From: Christiangramia aestuarii
GTDB taxonomy: Bacteria; Bacteroidota; Bacteroidia; Flavobacteriales; Flavobacteriaceae
Assembly: GCF_009735585.1 (NCBI RefSeq)
Contig: NZ_VJVW01000003.1
Span: 1-64,000 of the forward strand
DNA: 64,000 nt
Reading direction: 5' to 3'
Shown here: piece after piece, positions 1 to 7,772 of the stretch
Layout of the letters: each line of letters starts with the position of its first letter
Position numbering within the stretch: position 1 is the first letter of the stretch
Notes under the pieces: model-generated
What the model saw: the letters and a program-made list of their open reading frames with translations, nothing else
Told to the model about the DNA's origin: nothing
Databases searched by the model: none
Position numbers and translations under genes: made by a program

Positions 1-136
1 TTTTAAATACACTATCTAATTCAGTTTTTATTTCTGATTTATCATTTTCAGACAATAATTTTTTCTTTGGATTTTCTTTACAACTAAATATGAATAGGAA
101 TATTACAATGAAGAATATGAAATTTATTTTACGCAT
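1..136 (-). CDS. Putative lipoprotein, N-terminal fragment (cut by window edge)
   Basis: Reading leftward from an ATG at 136 there is an uninterrupted frame to the window edge (45 codons). It starts with a basic N-terminus, a run of Phe/Ile/Val residues and then Phe-Ser-Cys-Lys at about residues 17-20, a typical Bacteroidota type II (lipoprotein) signal. A polar, Lys/Glu-rich stretch follows. The product would be an acylated envelope protein; its function cannot be told from the fragment. The DNA is very AT-rich, like the nuclease gene upstream on the same strand. An imperfect palindrome separates the two, so this may be the second gene of a cassette array. Confidence 0.6.
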   Translation of the reverse strand, partial: MRKINFIFFIVIFLFIFSCKENPKKKLLSENDKSEIKTELDSVFK

Positions 137-156
137 TTTCTCTGAAATAATAGCAT

Positions 157-282
157 ACAACGGTCTCGGTTATCGCCAGTTGGCGGAGTAAGGGACGCGG
201 ATTAGTCGGCTTTGTATTAGTTTGTTGGTCAAGTTAATTATTTTCTTTCTAACGCTGCCGCTTATTGGCGATGAACCGTTGT
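157..282 (-). repeat. attC-like imperfect palindrome between two minus-strand genes
   Basis: On the plus strand ACAACGGT (157-164), 7 nt, ATCGCCA (172-178) is matched far to the right by TGGCGAT (266-272), 2 nt, ACCGTTGT (275-282). The outer 8 bp and inner 7 bp arms pair perfectly, separated by an asymmetric internal loop (7 nt against 2 nt). About 87 nt lie between the inner arms, with further GCGG/CCGC pairing possible. Two short paired boxes, unequal spacers and a long variable tip match the R-L-L-R layout of integron attC recombination sites. It lies exactly between the stop of the nuclease gene and the start of the lipoprotein gene. That it is a recombination site is inference. Confidence 0.5.
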
Positions 283-292
283 TGGCAATAGT

Positions 293-1726
293 TTAAATTT
301 CTGGGATGTAATATTGGTCTAAAATTTCTTTAAATTTCTTTGAAGGAATTTCCTTTGATTTTTTAATTAGTTCCTTTTGGTCAATAAATACAACTTTAAA
401 TTTTCGAAATGTTTTGGTCTTTATAAAGTCAATAGCTTCTTTGGTGTATCCACCGCTTGACCAATATTCAAATATCAAGGTTCTATTACTGTAATAATTT
501 TGATCAATAAGCCATTTTCTAATTACAGATACTTTTTTGCTGAGCCATTCCTCCAATTGATCTCGGTCGATTTTACTTTTATATCCTTTGCATTCAGCGA
601 TAACAATTTTATCTGCATAAACAGCAAATACATCAATTTCCCGTAGCTCTCCCAAATGATTTATTAATTTGCCAATATCCAAGCTCTGACAAAAATTGCT
701 ATGATAGTATCCTACTGCTAATTCGAATAAATCTCCTTTTAAATTATTTGTTTTGCCTTCTACAAGCTTATTTAATTTTGTTATCAAATCAAGATATGCT
801 TCTGGATTAGTTTTTAAAATAGCTCCAGCATTTGTAACGGTCGTAATCAATGATTGTAGAAGTTCTTTGTACTCATCTCCAAACAGCTTATCTACAAAAC
901 CCACAATTATCCCTTTATCTTTAAGACGGTTTAGCGTTTCAAGGTCAATATCATCAACAATTAAAAATCCTAAAAATTGGGGTAATCCTTTTATTTGTTT
1001 TAGGATTTCAATTTTTTGAATAAAGAAATTTACATTTTCTTTATTCGGTTTATTTCCAACCAATACATCGGCAACAATGAATCCTGGATTTATTTTTTTG
1101 TTTTTATAGTTTGTAAGTGTGGAAACATAAGAAGGAGAAACAAAACTCCAAGAAAAAAGACCAAATTGAGAGTGGAATGTGGCAGTATTATAAGAGGTTA
1201 AACCAATTTTTCTAGCCCAATCACTGAACTGTATTAAAACAAAATTTTTTGCAGTTTCTATGGCCTTATGATGATTGAAATTATCTCTTTCTGCCAGCTG
1301 TGGATTTATTTTAATATAATCATCTTGCTTCAAAAGCACACCAAGTTCTACCAATTCATCTATTAAATTTTCAAATTTTTTATGACCCTTTAATTTCCTA
1401 ATTGGACTAAAGGAATAAGAAGCTAATTCATTTTCTTTTATATAACCTGAATGGTATTCAATAGCTAATAATAAGGCATAATATTTTCTTCCTGCAATTT
1501 CGAAAGCTCTGTATAAGCCTTCATAAAAAATTGGTTTTTTATATTGAGATTGAAGATGATAAAAGGCTTGATTGTCCGAAAAAAGTCCTTTTATTTTAGT
1601 TATTGGAGCTGAAAGTCTTTGCAACCTTTTTCTTGCGGCGTCGTTACTAATTTTGTCCTTTCTTGTAATAATCTTTATTAACTCACTAGATAGCTTAGGC
1701 CCCTGTTTTTCTAGTAGTTTAAGCAT
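293..1726 (-). CDS. PD-(D/E)xK nuclease-domain protein with N-terminal winged-helix-like region
   Basis: A 477-residue protein of no family I can name. The N-terminal 60 residues look like a winged helix (Lys/Arg-rich, KRLQRLS). The middle is mixed alpha/beta. The C-terminal third holds a restriction-endonuclease-like core: Glu335 in GDLFE, Asp365 in EID and the E378-C-K380 signature on the next strand, the E...D...ExK arrangement of Mrr/Holliday-junction-type nucleases. It probably cleaves DNA or is a relic of such an enzyme. The gene is clearly more AT-rich than most of the window and lies between a tyrosine recombinase and an attC-like hairpin. Its stop codon falls inside a 17-bp sequence repeated in inverted orientation upstream of the gene. 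An acquired defence gene is plausible but unproven. Confidence 0.65.
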   Translation of the reverse strand: MLKLLEKQGPKLSSELIKIITRKDKISNDAARKRLQRLSAPITKIKGLFSDNQAFYHLQSQYKKPIFYEGLYRAFEIAGRKYYALLLAIEYHSGYIKENELASYSFSPIRKLKGHKKFENLIDELVELGVLLKQDDYIKINPQLAERDNFNHHKAIETAKNFVLIQFSDWARKIGLTSYNTATFHSQFGLFSWSFVSPSYVSTLTNYKNKKINPGFIVADVLVGNKPNKENVNFFIQKIEILKQIKGLPQFLGFLIVDDIDLETLNRLKDKGIIVGFVDKLFGDEYKELLQSLITTVTNAGAILKTNPEAYLDLITKLNKLVEGKTNNLKGDLFELAVGYYHSNFCQSLDIGKLINHLGELREIDVFAVYADKIVIAECKGYKSKIDRDQLEEWLSKKVSVIRKWLIDQNYYSNRTLIFEYWSSGGYTKEAIDFIKTKTFRKFKVVFIDQKELIKKSKEIPSKKFKEILDQYYIPEI

Positions 1727-1845
1727 ATGTCACAACTCACTATTTATATATAACTAACTAATCCGCCGGTATGGAATTTTTTTTTTGAAGATAAATCTTC
1801 TTGAATTGTAAACTTATAATTTTTTTATAATATCCGAGCACCTGT

Positions 1846-1880
1846 TTTAAATTATTGCCAACGTGTTATATCCACGGCAA
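1846..1880 (-). repeat. Recombination-site-like element beside the integrase (attI-like candidate)
   Basis: TTTAAATTATTGCCAAC (1846-1862) is the inverted copy, 16 of 17 bases, of GTTGGCAATAGTTTAAA at 281-297, so the pair brackets the nuclease gene. The left part continues into a small hairpin, TTGCC (1855-1859) with GGCAA (1876-1880), plus an inner GTG/CAC pair. Read on the minus strand the site contains ACACGTTGGC, sharing the CGTTG core with the right arm of the hairpin at 157-282. It starts 10 nt downstream of the recombinase stop codon. This is where an integron-type insertion site would be expected if the recombinase serves a cassette array. Confidence 0.4.
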
Positions 1881-1889
1881 TATACATTT

Positions 1890-3047
1890 TTATTCGAGTA
1901 TGTTCCGGGATAAGCGCAGGTACGAGTCTCTTTTAGGCCCCTGCATCAGCTCCTTCAAACTCTCATCAAGCGGGCTGCGTATCTTCGAAAGATCCTTCTG
2001 GGTAACGTGGGTATAGATCATCGTGGTCTCTGGCCTGGAATGCCCAAGTAATTCCTGTATATACCTTATGTCTATTCCGTTCTCCAGCATATGGGTGGCA
2101 TAGCTATGCCTTAGTGTATGTGGGGTGACTCGTTTTTTGATTCTCGCCCGGTGGCAGGACTCCTTCAAAAAACTGCGTATGGCAGAGGCCGTATATTTGC
2201 CTCCCTGCAGACCTTCCGCAAAATAGATCCCGGGAGCATAGGTTTGCAAATAGTTATGAAAAAGCGGAAGAAAAGTTTCTGCAAGCATCACATAGCGGTC
2301 CTTTCTTCCTTTGGCCTGTCTGATGAGAATCTGCCTTCGGTCTACATCGATATCTTTAAGCCTGAGGTTGATCAGCTCACCAATTCGAAGGCCCGAGGAG
2401 TATATAAGTGCCAGGATGCATCTATGTTTCAGGTTGCGCGTTGCCACCAGGAGGTCTATCACTTCCTCTTTGCTCAATACCCCCGGCAGGTATTTGGTTT
2501 TTTCAGGTCGTTTTAATTGAGAAGGATCTATCTCTTCCTGTTCCGTGAATTCGAAATAATGCTTTAGTGCACTAATGCATTGCCGGTGTGAGCTAATGGA
2601 ATAATTCCTTGCAGCGATCTCGGCCTCCACGAACCTGTCTACATCTTTAAAGACATAGAATTCCTTGAAATCATGAAATCTCAGGAATTTTTCTACGAAA
2701 TTTGTATAAGATTCTATGGTGCTGGAACTGTACCTGTGGCCATTAAGATAGTTCCTGAAGTCTGTGATCTCTTTTCTTTCGTTTTTAATGGAATTTTCAG
2801 GAAGATCCGGAAGCCTCGAAAAGTCTATGGCCGAATAATCCACAAAATAACCCTGGCTTATAAGATGGGTAATAAGCCGGTTCAGTTTTTTCTTTTCGGC
2901 TTCCAGGTAAAAACATCCAAAACTGTTGGACCATGATATTCCTTCCAGCAGTTTCAGGTGCTCAATCATTTGCCGGTCATAATCGAATTTAATTGCTATC
3001 AGGCTGTTCGCCTGATGCTTAAAGAGATCTAAAGTGACTTTTTTCAT
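1890..3047 (-). CDS. Tyrosine site-specific recombinase, XerC/D and IntI-like
   Basis: A 385-residue tyrosine recombinase that would cut and rejoin DNA through a 3'-phosphotyrosine. An N-terminal extra domain (about 1-75) is typical of a Bacteroidota integrase group. It is followed by a SAM-like core-binding domain (about 90-170) and the catalytic domain. The catalytic set is complete: Arg221 (GLRIGE), Lys246 (AKGRKD), His310 and Arg313 (HTLRH), His336 (LGHS) and nucleophile Tyr345 (MIYTH). The tail reads SKIRSPLD, strikingly like the VRSPLD end of integron integrases. I see no clear 16-residue IntI-specific insert, so classical IntI identity is not established. It is transcribed toward the nuclease gene and recombination-site-like sequences, which fits an integron-like platform with integrase and cassettes in the same orientation. 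A housekeeping Xer role is less likely given the neighbours. Confidence 0.85.
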   Translation of the reverse strand: MKKVTLDLFKHQANSLIAIKFDYDRQMIEHLKLLEGISWSNSFGCFYLEAEKKKLNRLITHLISQGYFVDYSAIDFSRLPDLPENSIKNERKEITDFRNYLNGHRYSSSTIESYTNFVEKFLRFHDFKEFYVFKDVDRFVEAEIAARNYSISSHRQCISALKHYFEFTEQEEIDPSQLKRPEKTKYLPGVLSKEEVIDLLVATRNLKHRCILALIYSSGLRIGELINLRLKDIDVDRRQILIRQAKGRKDRYVMLAETFLPLFHNYLQTYAPGIYFAEGLQGGKYTASAIRSFLKESCHRARIKKRVTPHTLRHSYATHMLENGIDIRYIQELLGHSRPETTMIYTHVTQKDLSKIRSPLDESLKELMQGPKRDSYLRLSRNILE

Positions 3048-3178
3048 TGATTAGAAATAAATATTAAATATAACTGAAAAACAGACACTTAGAATTTTAT
3101 TTTTTGATGTTGCGAAAGAAATTTTACAGGTGATAACCTTCTGGAAGTCAACATATAAGTAGGAGAAAAGGCTAATTC

Positions 3179-3916
3179 TTATTTAAGATATTCAATATCT
3201 ATCTTTTGATGCCGTTTATGTAGAATGATCTTTTCGATTTCCTGGCTGGGGTGGAAAATGCTTAGCTGATAATTTGAATGCAGTTCTTCTGGAGCTTTAG
3301 GTTCCTGTCCATTCTCTCTATGACCCTTCAGGAAACTTCTGGTATTTTCCAGCATTTTTATTTCCATGTGTTTGGGGCTCATTACTACCTTATTTCCCCA
3401 GAAATTCAAAAGACTACCGGTCTTGAATATGGTTACCGTAACCCCGTCTTTGCCATTGATATGAGGTTCGATCTTAACGGCCCTGTTCTCATTTCTTTCT
3501 TCTATCAGGTTTCCGTTTGGATCCAGCCTGCGCTGCCGGGAAGATTTAAAGTAAACGTCTGAAAGGTCGAAAACAGGAATATTGCTATCGGCATCGGCGA
3601 TCTTGATGCCGGCATTTTCGAATTCAGAAAAAAGCACCTCGATCTCTTTTTTATCCATTTCCCCGTCAGCATAAGCCATTTCATGCAGCATGATGGCAAG
3701 CGAATGCTTCTTGGCTTCACTCAGCCCCTCCAGGATGGCATCTGCCTGTTTTACGCTGAATTTCCTCGCTTCCTCCACGAATTCTGAATCAAAATTCATC
3801 AGCTTCATTAGCTGCCCCAGGTAGACCATTTCCCCCTTGGCCACTTTTTTATCAGCCAGGATCACTTTATCAATGGCTTTTACGATCGCTAATTTTTCGG
3901 CAAGGTTGAATTCCAT
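3179..3916 (-). CDS. TerB/DjlA-like helical domain protein
   Basis: A 245-residue cytoplasmic protein without signal peptide. Residues 1-110 are helical, with the pattern of TerB-type (tellurite-resistance-associated) domains: acidic helices with ADKKVAKGE and AYADGEMDKKE segments, reminiscent of divalent-metal-binding loops. The C-terminal half is beta-rich and basic and I do not recognise it; it includes a segment with SSRQRRLDPNG at about residues 125-135. The gene stands alone, between the recombinase and a terminator shared with the aldehyde dehydrogenase gene. The role is unknown; TerB folds occur in stress and envelope-associated modules. The boundary with the mobile platform probably lies just upstream, because base composition returns to the window average here. 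Confidence 0.65.
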   Translation of the reverse strand: MEFNLAEKLAIVKAIDKVILADKKVAKGEMVYLGQLMKLMNFDSEFVEEARKFSVKQADAILEGLSEAKKHSLAIMLHEMAYADGEMDKKEIEVLFSEFENAGIKIADADSNIPVFDLSDVYFKSSRQRRLDPNGNLIEERNENRAVKIEPHINGKDGVTVTIFKTGSLLNFWGNKVVMSPKHMEIKMLENTRSFLKGHRENGQEPKAPEELHSNYQLSIFHPSQEIEKIILHKRHQKIDIEYLK

Positions 3917-4006
3917 TTCAGGCGGTTTTAGTTGAAATTAATAAAGCTAAATCACTGATACTAAATATACTTAATTTTGAAGTCCTGGATTTTTATTGGG
4001 CATAAA

Positions 4007-4036
4007 AAAATCCGAAGTAGCTCTACTCCGGATTTT
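4007..4036. terminator. Rho-independent terminator downstream of the aldehyde dehydrogenase gene
   Basis: AAAATCCGAAGTAG and CTACTCCGGATTTT form a 14-bp stem with one weak pair around a 2-nt centre, flanked by A-runs on the left and T-runs on the right. It can work in both directions but mainly ends the minus-strand gene that stops at 4059. Confidence 0.75.
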
Positions 4037-4058
4037 ACATTGAATATTTCTTATGGAT

Positions 4059-5441
4059 CTATGCGAACATAACCGCTTTGGTATTCACAAATTCATGAAG
4101 ACCAAAACCTCCATGTTCCCTGCCGTAACCGGAATCTTTCACACCACCAAAAGGCATGTTAGGTTTGGCAAGGCCAAAGGAGTTGATAAAGACCATTCCT
4201 GTGTCAAAATGAAATTTTGCCAGCTCATGGGCTTTTTCCTCATCCTTGGAGAATATTCCTCCACCTAGTCCAAATCTACTGCTGTTCGCTATGCGCATCG
4301 CATCATCGGCATCCTTTGCTTTTATTAGGGAAGCCACAGGTCCAAAAAGCTCGTCGTCGTAAGCTGGCATTCCCGGTTTTAGGTCGCCCAGTACGGTTGC
4401 CGGATAAAAGTATCCCTTGCCTTCCGGTTTTTTACCTCCGCAAAGAATCTTGGCACCTTTTTTAACGCTTTCTTCAACCTGCTCATGCAGCTGGTCTCTT
4501 AGATCTTCCCTGGCCATTGGCCCAATATCGCTATCTTCTTTGGTAGGATCCCCGGCTTTGACCTTGGACATTTTTTCTACAAAAGCTTCCTTGAACTTAT
4601 CGTAAACCTTATCTACCACTATAAAACGTTTTGCGGCTACACAGGTTTCCCCATTGTTATAGATCCTTCCCTGAACACAGGTTTCCACTGCCAGGTCGAG
4701 GTCGGCGTCTTCAAGTACGATGTAAGCATCATTACTTCCCAGTTCCAGGACCGTCTTTTTAAGTTCTTCCCCGGCCAGTTGTGCGATCTTTTTCCCCGCT
4801 CCCGAGCTTCCCGTAAGGGTAACCCCGCGTACCAGGTCGTTCTTGATCACATCATCGCTCTGGTCATGTGAGATTCTTAATACTTTGAACAGGTCTTTAG
4901 GTAGTCCTGCATCCTTATAGATCTCTTCCAGAAGCAATGCGCTGCCGGTTACATTCTCGGCATGCTTAAGCAAAATGGAATTCCCAGCCATCAGGTTAGC
5001 AATAGAATATCTTACAACCTGGTAGCAAGGGAAATTCCAGGGTTGTATCCCGTAGATAACCCCAATTGGCGAATAGGTAATATATCCCTTTCCGCCTTCA
5101 GGTAATTCCCGTTCTTCGTCTTTCAGGGCCTCAGGGCCATTCTTGGCGGTATAATCACAAATTCCTGAACAAAGTTCCACTTCCTGTTCTCCCTGTTTCA
5201 GCAATTTTCCCATTTCCTGGGTCATAAGCTTTACCATCTCATCTTTTCTTTCCGCTAGCTTTTCCCCAATTTTTTTGATCACCTTCGCTCTTTCCTCCGC
5301 GCTCTTGCTTTTCCATTTTAAATAGGCATCGTGGCTGGCTTGCACCGCATCTTTCACTTCCTTGTCGCTCATGAGCTCATAAGTGTTCAATTGCTCGCCG
5401 GTGGCAGGATTATAGGTTTTTAAGTTTTTTTCTTCAGACAT
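4059..5441 (-). CDS. NAD(P)-dependent aldehyde dehydrogenase, succinate-semialdehyde type
   Basis: A 460-residue soluble aldehyde dehydrogenase. It would oxidise an aldehyde, most likely succinate semialdehyde or a similar short acid aldehyde, to the carboxylate with NAD(P)+. The family residues are in place: Asn136 in PWNFP, Lys159, Glu233 in LELGSNDAY, and catalytic Cys267 in NNGETCVAAKR. The length is on the short side for the family and matches the SSADH subgroup common in Bacteroidota. It is monocistronic, with its own terminator and a 234-bp leader region. No GABA transaminase gene is adjacent, so the substrate is inferred from family resemblance only. Confidence 0.85.
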   Translation of the reverse strand: MSEEKNLKTYNPATGEQLNTYELMSDKEVKDAVQASHDAYLKWKSKSAEERAKVIKKIGEKLAERKDEMVKLMTQEMGKLLKQGEQEVELCSGICDYTAKNGPEALKDEERELPEGGKGYITYSPIGVIYGIQPWNFPCYQVVRYSIANLMAGNSILLKHAENVTGSALLLEEIYKDAGLPKDLFKVLRISHDQSDDVIKNDLVRGVTLTGSSGAGKKIAQLAGEELKKTVLELGSNDAYIVLEDADLDLAVETCVQGRIYNNGETCVAAKRFIVVDKVYDKFKEAFVEKMSKVKAGDPTKEDSDIGPMAREDLRDQLHEQVEESVKKGAKILCGGKKPEGKGYFYPATVLGDLKPGMPAYDDELFGPVASLIKAKDADDAMRIANSSRFGLGGGIFSKDEEKAHELAKFHFDTGMVFINSFGLAKPNMPFGGVKDSGYGREHGGFGLHEFVNTKAVMFA

Positions 5442-5675
5442 AATTTTTCTTTTTTTAGCTGTTTTTTATTGATCTTAAAGTTAATGAGTTTAAATGGCTT
5501 CGGCTGATAAGAGGATGTTAACAAAGCCCCGCTTTTACGCCGAGTTGATTAATCTTTTGATAAATTTTCAGCGGAAACATTAAATTTTTAGAGCTCCTAA
5601 GAATTGAAAGGACCTGAATTGAAAGTTTAAGCTGAAATGCTTTTGCTGGAAATTCAACTCTTGTTAAAGTAGATA

Positions 5676-6095
5676 TCAATGCAGTTTCATTCGCCTGGCG
5701 ATAAGCCTATCCTTTTTTGAGAAATACCAGTAAATAAGGTAGATGAATCCCGGCGGGAAGATGAGTAGTAAGAACTTGAGGTCCAGCACCCCGTTCAGGA
5801 TCATGGCCAGGAGCAGGGCCAGGCAGGAGATCAGACCTCCAAGGCCTTCATACTTATAGGCGATGATAAGGCCGAGCATGCTAAATATTGGAAAACAAAG
5901 AAAGGTGAGCAGATCTCGTGGATCCTGTAAGCCACCGACTAAAGATTTTTCCGGTCCAAAAAGGTGGCCCAACAGCATGAACAATACGAACCCCAGGATA
6001 AGGCTGCCCCAGATGCGGGCAATCCATAGGCTCGTTCTGCTAATGTATCCATGCGTTCTCATCTTTATTGTGCCGATAATTTTAGTTTTCAGCAA
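5676..6095 (-). CDS. Small integral membrane protein of unknown function
   Basis: A 139-residue protein with about four hydrophobic helices (roughly residues 27-45, 62-80, 88-104 and 107-125) and a basic C-terminal tail (KKDRLIARRMK). I do not recognise the family. An alternative ATG 11 codons downstream (MRTHGYISR) is equally plausible as the start, because the first residues contribute little beyond charge. The gene is isolated: a spacer separates it from the aldehyde dehydrogenase, and the Crp/Fnr gene is divergent on the other side. It does not share the TGTAAC palindrome seen near the sulfur genes. Confidence 0.55.
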   Translation of the reverse strand: MLKTKIIGTIKMRTHGYISRTSLWIARIWGSLILGFVLFMLLGHLFGPEKSLVGGLQDPRDLLTFLCFPIFSMLGLIIAYKYEGLGGLISCLALLLAMILNGVLDLKFLLLIFPPGFIYLIYWYFSKKDRLIARRMKLH

Positions 6096-6174
6096 CTCTC
6101 TAATTTACGATTTCTTTCCGCTTATTACAATTTTCTGAAGCCCAGAATATTGAACTCCCAGGTATCATAAAAAA

Positions 6175-6186
6175 TACTTTTGTAAC
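6175..6186 (+). promoter_or_regulatory. Probable crp promoter -7 box overlapping a TGTAAC half-site
   Basis: TACTTTTG (6175-6182) fits the Bacteroidota -7 consensus TAnnTTTG and lies 88 bp before the regulator's ATG. Its last two bases begin TGTAAC (6181-6186), one half of the palindrome found at the four full sites, but no matching second half follows. This arrangement could allow weak autorepression; that is inference. Confidence 0.4.
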
Positions 6187-6269
6187 TTGAATTCAGCTGA
6201 ATAGCCTATAAATCCGCTGGGATTAATTCTGGTTTATTCTTTATAATTTTAAACTTTAAAATCATTTCA

Positions 6270-6902
6270 ATGCACTCAGAATTGCAGGAGGCCTATGGCT
6301 TTCTATTTGAAAAAGAACTGCTGGAAGAGATAAATAAGTTCGGAAGCTTAAGAACGGCCAAAGCCGGGGAGAAGATCATCGAAATTGGCGATTTTGTAAA
6401 AGGTATGCCCTTATTGCTAAAAGGGGCCATCAAGATTCTTAGGGAAGACAGCGATGGCGATGAGCTTCTTCTTTATTTTATAGAGCGTGGCGATACCTGT
6501 GCTATGACTCTTAGCTGTTGCCTTGGGGAGACCAGGAGTGAAATTCGGGCGGTAGCCGAGACCGATACCTCCTTTATCATGGTGCCTATTTCCAAGATGG
6601 AAGAATGGACGGCCAAATATAAATCCTGGCGCAATTTTGTTTTTGAATCTTACCATTCCCGCCTTTCAGAAATGCTGGAGGCAATAGATACCATCGCTTT
6701 TCTGAATATGGACGAGCGCCTTATGAAATACCTGCGGGACAAAGCCAAGATCAACCGGGATGAGAATATCTACAGTACGCATCAACAGATCGCTTACGAT
6801 ATGCACACCTCGCGTGTGGTGATCTCCAGGCTGCTGAAGAAACTGGAACTCGAGAAAAAGATCTCCCTTCAACGAAACCATATTAAAGTAATAGACCTGT
6901 AG
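6270..6902 (+). CDS. Crp/Fnr-family transcriptional regulator of the sulfur gene set
   Basis: A 210-residue regulator. The N-terminal cyclic-nucleotide-binding-type beta-roll (about 20-115) lacks an obvious cAMP-pocket signature and contains Cys77, Cys83 and Cys84 (TLSCCLG). A dimerisation helix and a C-terminal winged helix-turn-helix (about 165-195, THQQIAYDMHTS then SRVVISRLLKKLE) follow. By alignment to E. coli CRP, Arg180 and Arg185 are kept (Arg182, Arg187), but Glu181 is replaced by Val183, which fits an operator other than TGTGA. The next gene, the TauE exporter, is preceded by a TGTAAC-N4-GTTACT palindrome with class II geometry, and the same site occurs at other sulfur genes in the window. 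The Cys residues could sense sulfide, persulfide or redox state; that is a guess. Confidence 0.85.
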   Translation: MHSELQEAYGFLFEKELLEEINKFGSLRTAKAGEKIIEIGDFVKGMPLLLKGAIKILREDSDGDELLLYFIERGDTCAMTLSCCLGETRSEIRAVAETDTSFIMVPISKMEEWTAKYKSWRNFVFESYHSRLSEMLEAIDTIAFLNMDERLMKYLRDKAKINRDENIYSTHQQIAYDMHTSRVVISRLLKKLELEKKISLQRNHIKVIDL

Positions 6903-6907
6903 CCTTG

Positions 6908-6952
6908 TGTAACTCTTGTTACTGCATACGGCCCCTTAAGACTATACATTTG
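6908..6952 (+). promoter_or_regulatory. Crp-type operator plus -7 box driving the TauE gene
   Basis: The palindrome TGTAACTCTTGTTACT spans 6908-6923, and the -7 box TACATTTG spans 6945-6952. Start-to-start distance is 37 nt, placing the operator centre about 40-41 bp before the expected transcription start, the class II activator position. No TTTG -33 element is present, as expected for an activator-dependent promoter. The same geometry recurs at 16309 and 23513. Confidence 0.75.
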
Positions 6953-6971
6953 CCCCAATGAAAATTTACAC

Positions 6972-7772
6972 ATGGATATTTTAGAGATACTGGGTTATTT
7001 TGGAGCATTATTAATAGGATTGGTTCTTGGCCTTATTGGCGGCGGGGGTTCCATACTTACCGTACCGGTCCTGGTCTACCTTATGTCTATAAACCCCGTC
7101 ACGGCAACAGCTTACTCACTTTTTATCGTGGGTTCTTCTTCCCTTATGGGGGCAGGGAGGAATCTTCAAAAGGGACTGGTTGGTTTTAAGACCGCCCTGG
7201 CTTTCGCCATTCCGGCGGTGATTACCGTTTTCAGCACAAGGAAGTTCGTGGTACCGGCCTTACCGGAAGAGCTTTTTACGATATTTGGTTTTACCGTCAC
7301 CAGGGACATCGGCATTATGCTGTTCTTTGCAATTCTTATGCTATTCGCCTCGGTTTCCATGATCTATGATAAAAAGGAACTTCTGGAGAAACAGGAAAAG
7401 CCTAAATCGGCTAATTACTTACTCTTAGCCCCACTGGGTGTTCTAACTGGTTTCATAACCGGGATCGTTGGAGCAGGAGGTGGCTTTATTATAATCCCTA
7501 TCCTTGTTCTTCTTGCCGGGCTTAAAATGAAAAAGGCCGTGGGTACCTCGTTGCTCATCATTGCGATCAATTCATTACTCGGATTTTTAGGAGATCTTGG
7601 CCACCAGGAAATCGACTGGATCTTTTTGCTGGTTTTTACCGGGATTTCCATCCTGGGGATCTTTCTTGGCGTTTATCTGAATAAGTTCTTTGATGGCGGG
7701 AAGCTTAAAAAAGCCTTTGGGTGGTTTGTGCTCATCATGGGGGTATACATCATTTGGAGCGAACTTTACTAA
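6972..7772 (+). CDS. TauE/SafE-family sulfite or organosulfonate exporter
   Basis: A 266-residue inner-membrane protein with about eight transmembrane helices in two related halves. Each half carries a Gly-rich motif, GLIGGGGSI near residue 20 and GIVGAGGGFIIIP near residue 165, typical of the TauE/SafE (formerly DUF81) family. These proteins move sulfite, sulfoacetate or related sulfur anions out of the cell. The gene follows the Crp/Fnr gene by 69 bp but has its own activator-type promoter. With a persulfide dioxygenase and YeeE/YedE transporters under the same operator in the window, export of sulfite made from persulfide oxidation is the most economical role. The exact substrate is inferred. 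Confidence 0.85.
   Translation: MDILEILGYFGALLIGLVLGLIGGGGSILTVPVLVYLMSINPVTATAYSLFIVGSSSLMGAGRNLQKGLVGFKTALAFAIPAVITVFSTRKFVVPALPEELFTIFGFTVTRDIGIMLFFAILMLFASVSMIYDKKELLEKQEKPKSANYLLLAPLGVLTGFITGIVGAGGGFIIIPILVLLAGLKMKKAVGTSLLIIAINSLLGFLGDLGHQEIDWIFLLVFTGISILGIFLGVYLNKFFDGGKLKKAFGWFVLIMGVYIIWSELY

Noticed and set aside
281-1862. 17-bp inverted repeats around the nuclease gene as insertion-sequence ends
   Set aside because: No transposase is encoded between them and no target-site duplication is visible; recombination-site remnants fit better.
2118-2516. 132-codon frame antisense to the recombinase
   Set aside because: Shadow of the recombinase coding strand, whose catalytic residues are complete.
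6181-6186. TGTAAC before the crp gene as a fifth full operator
   Set aside because: The second half (GTTAC) is missing; recorded only as a half-site.
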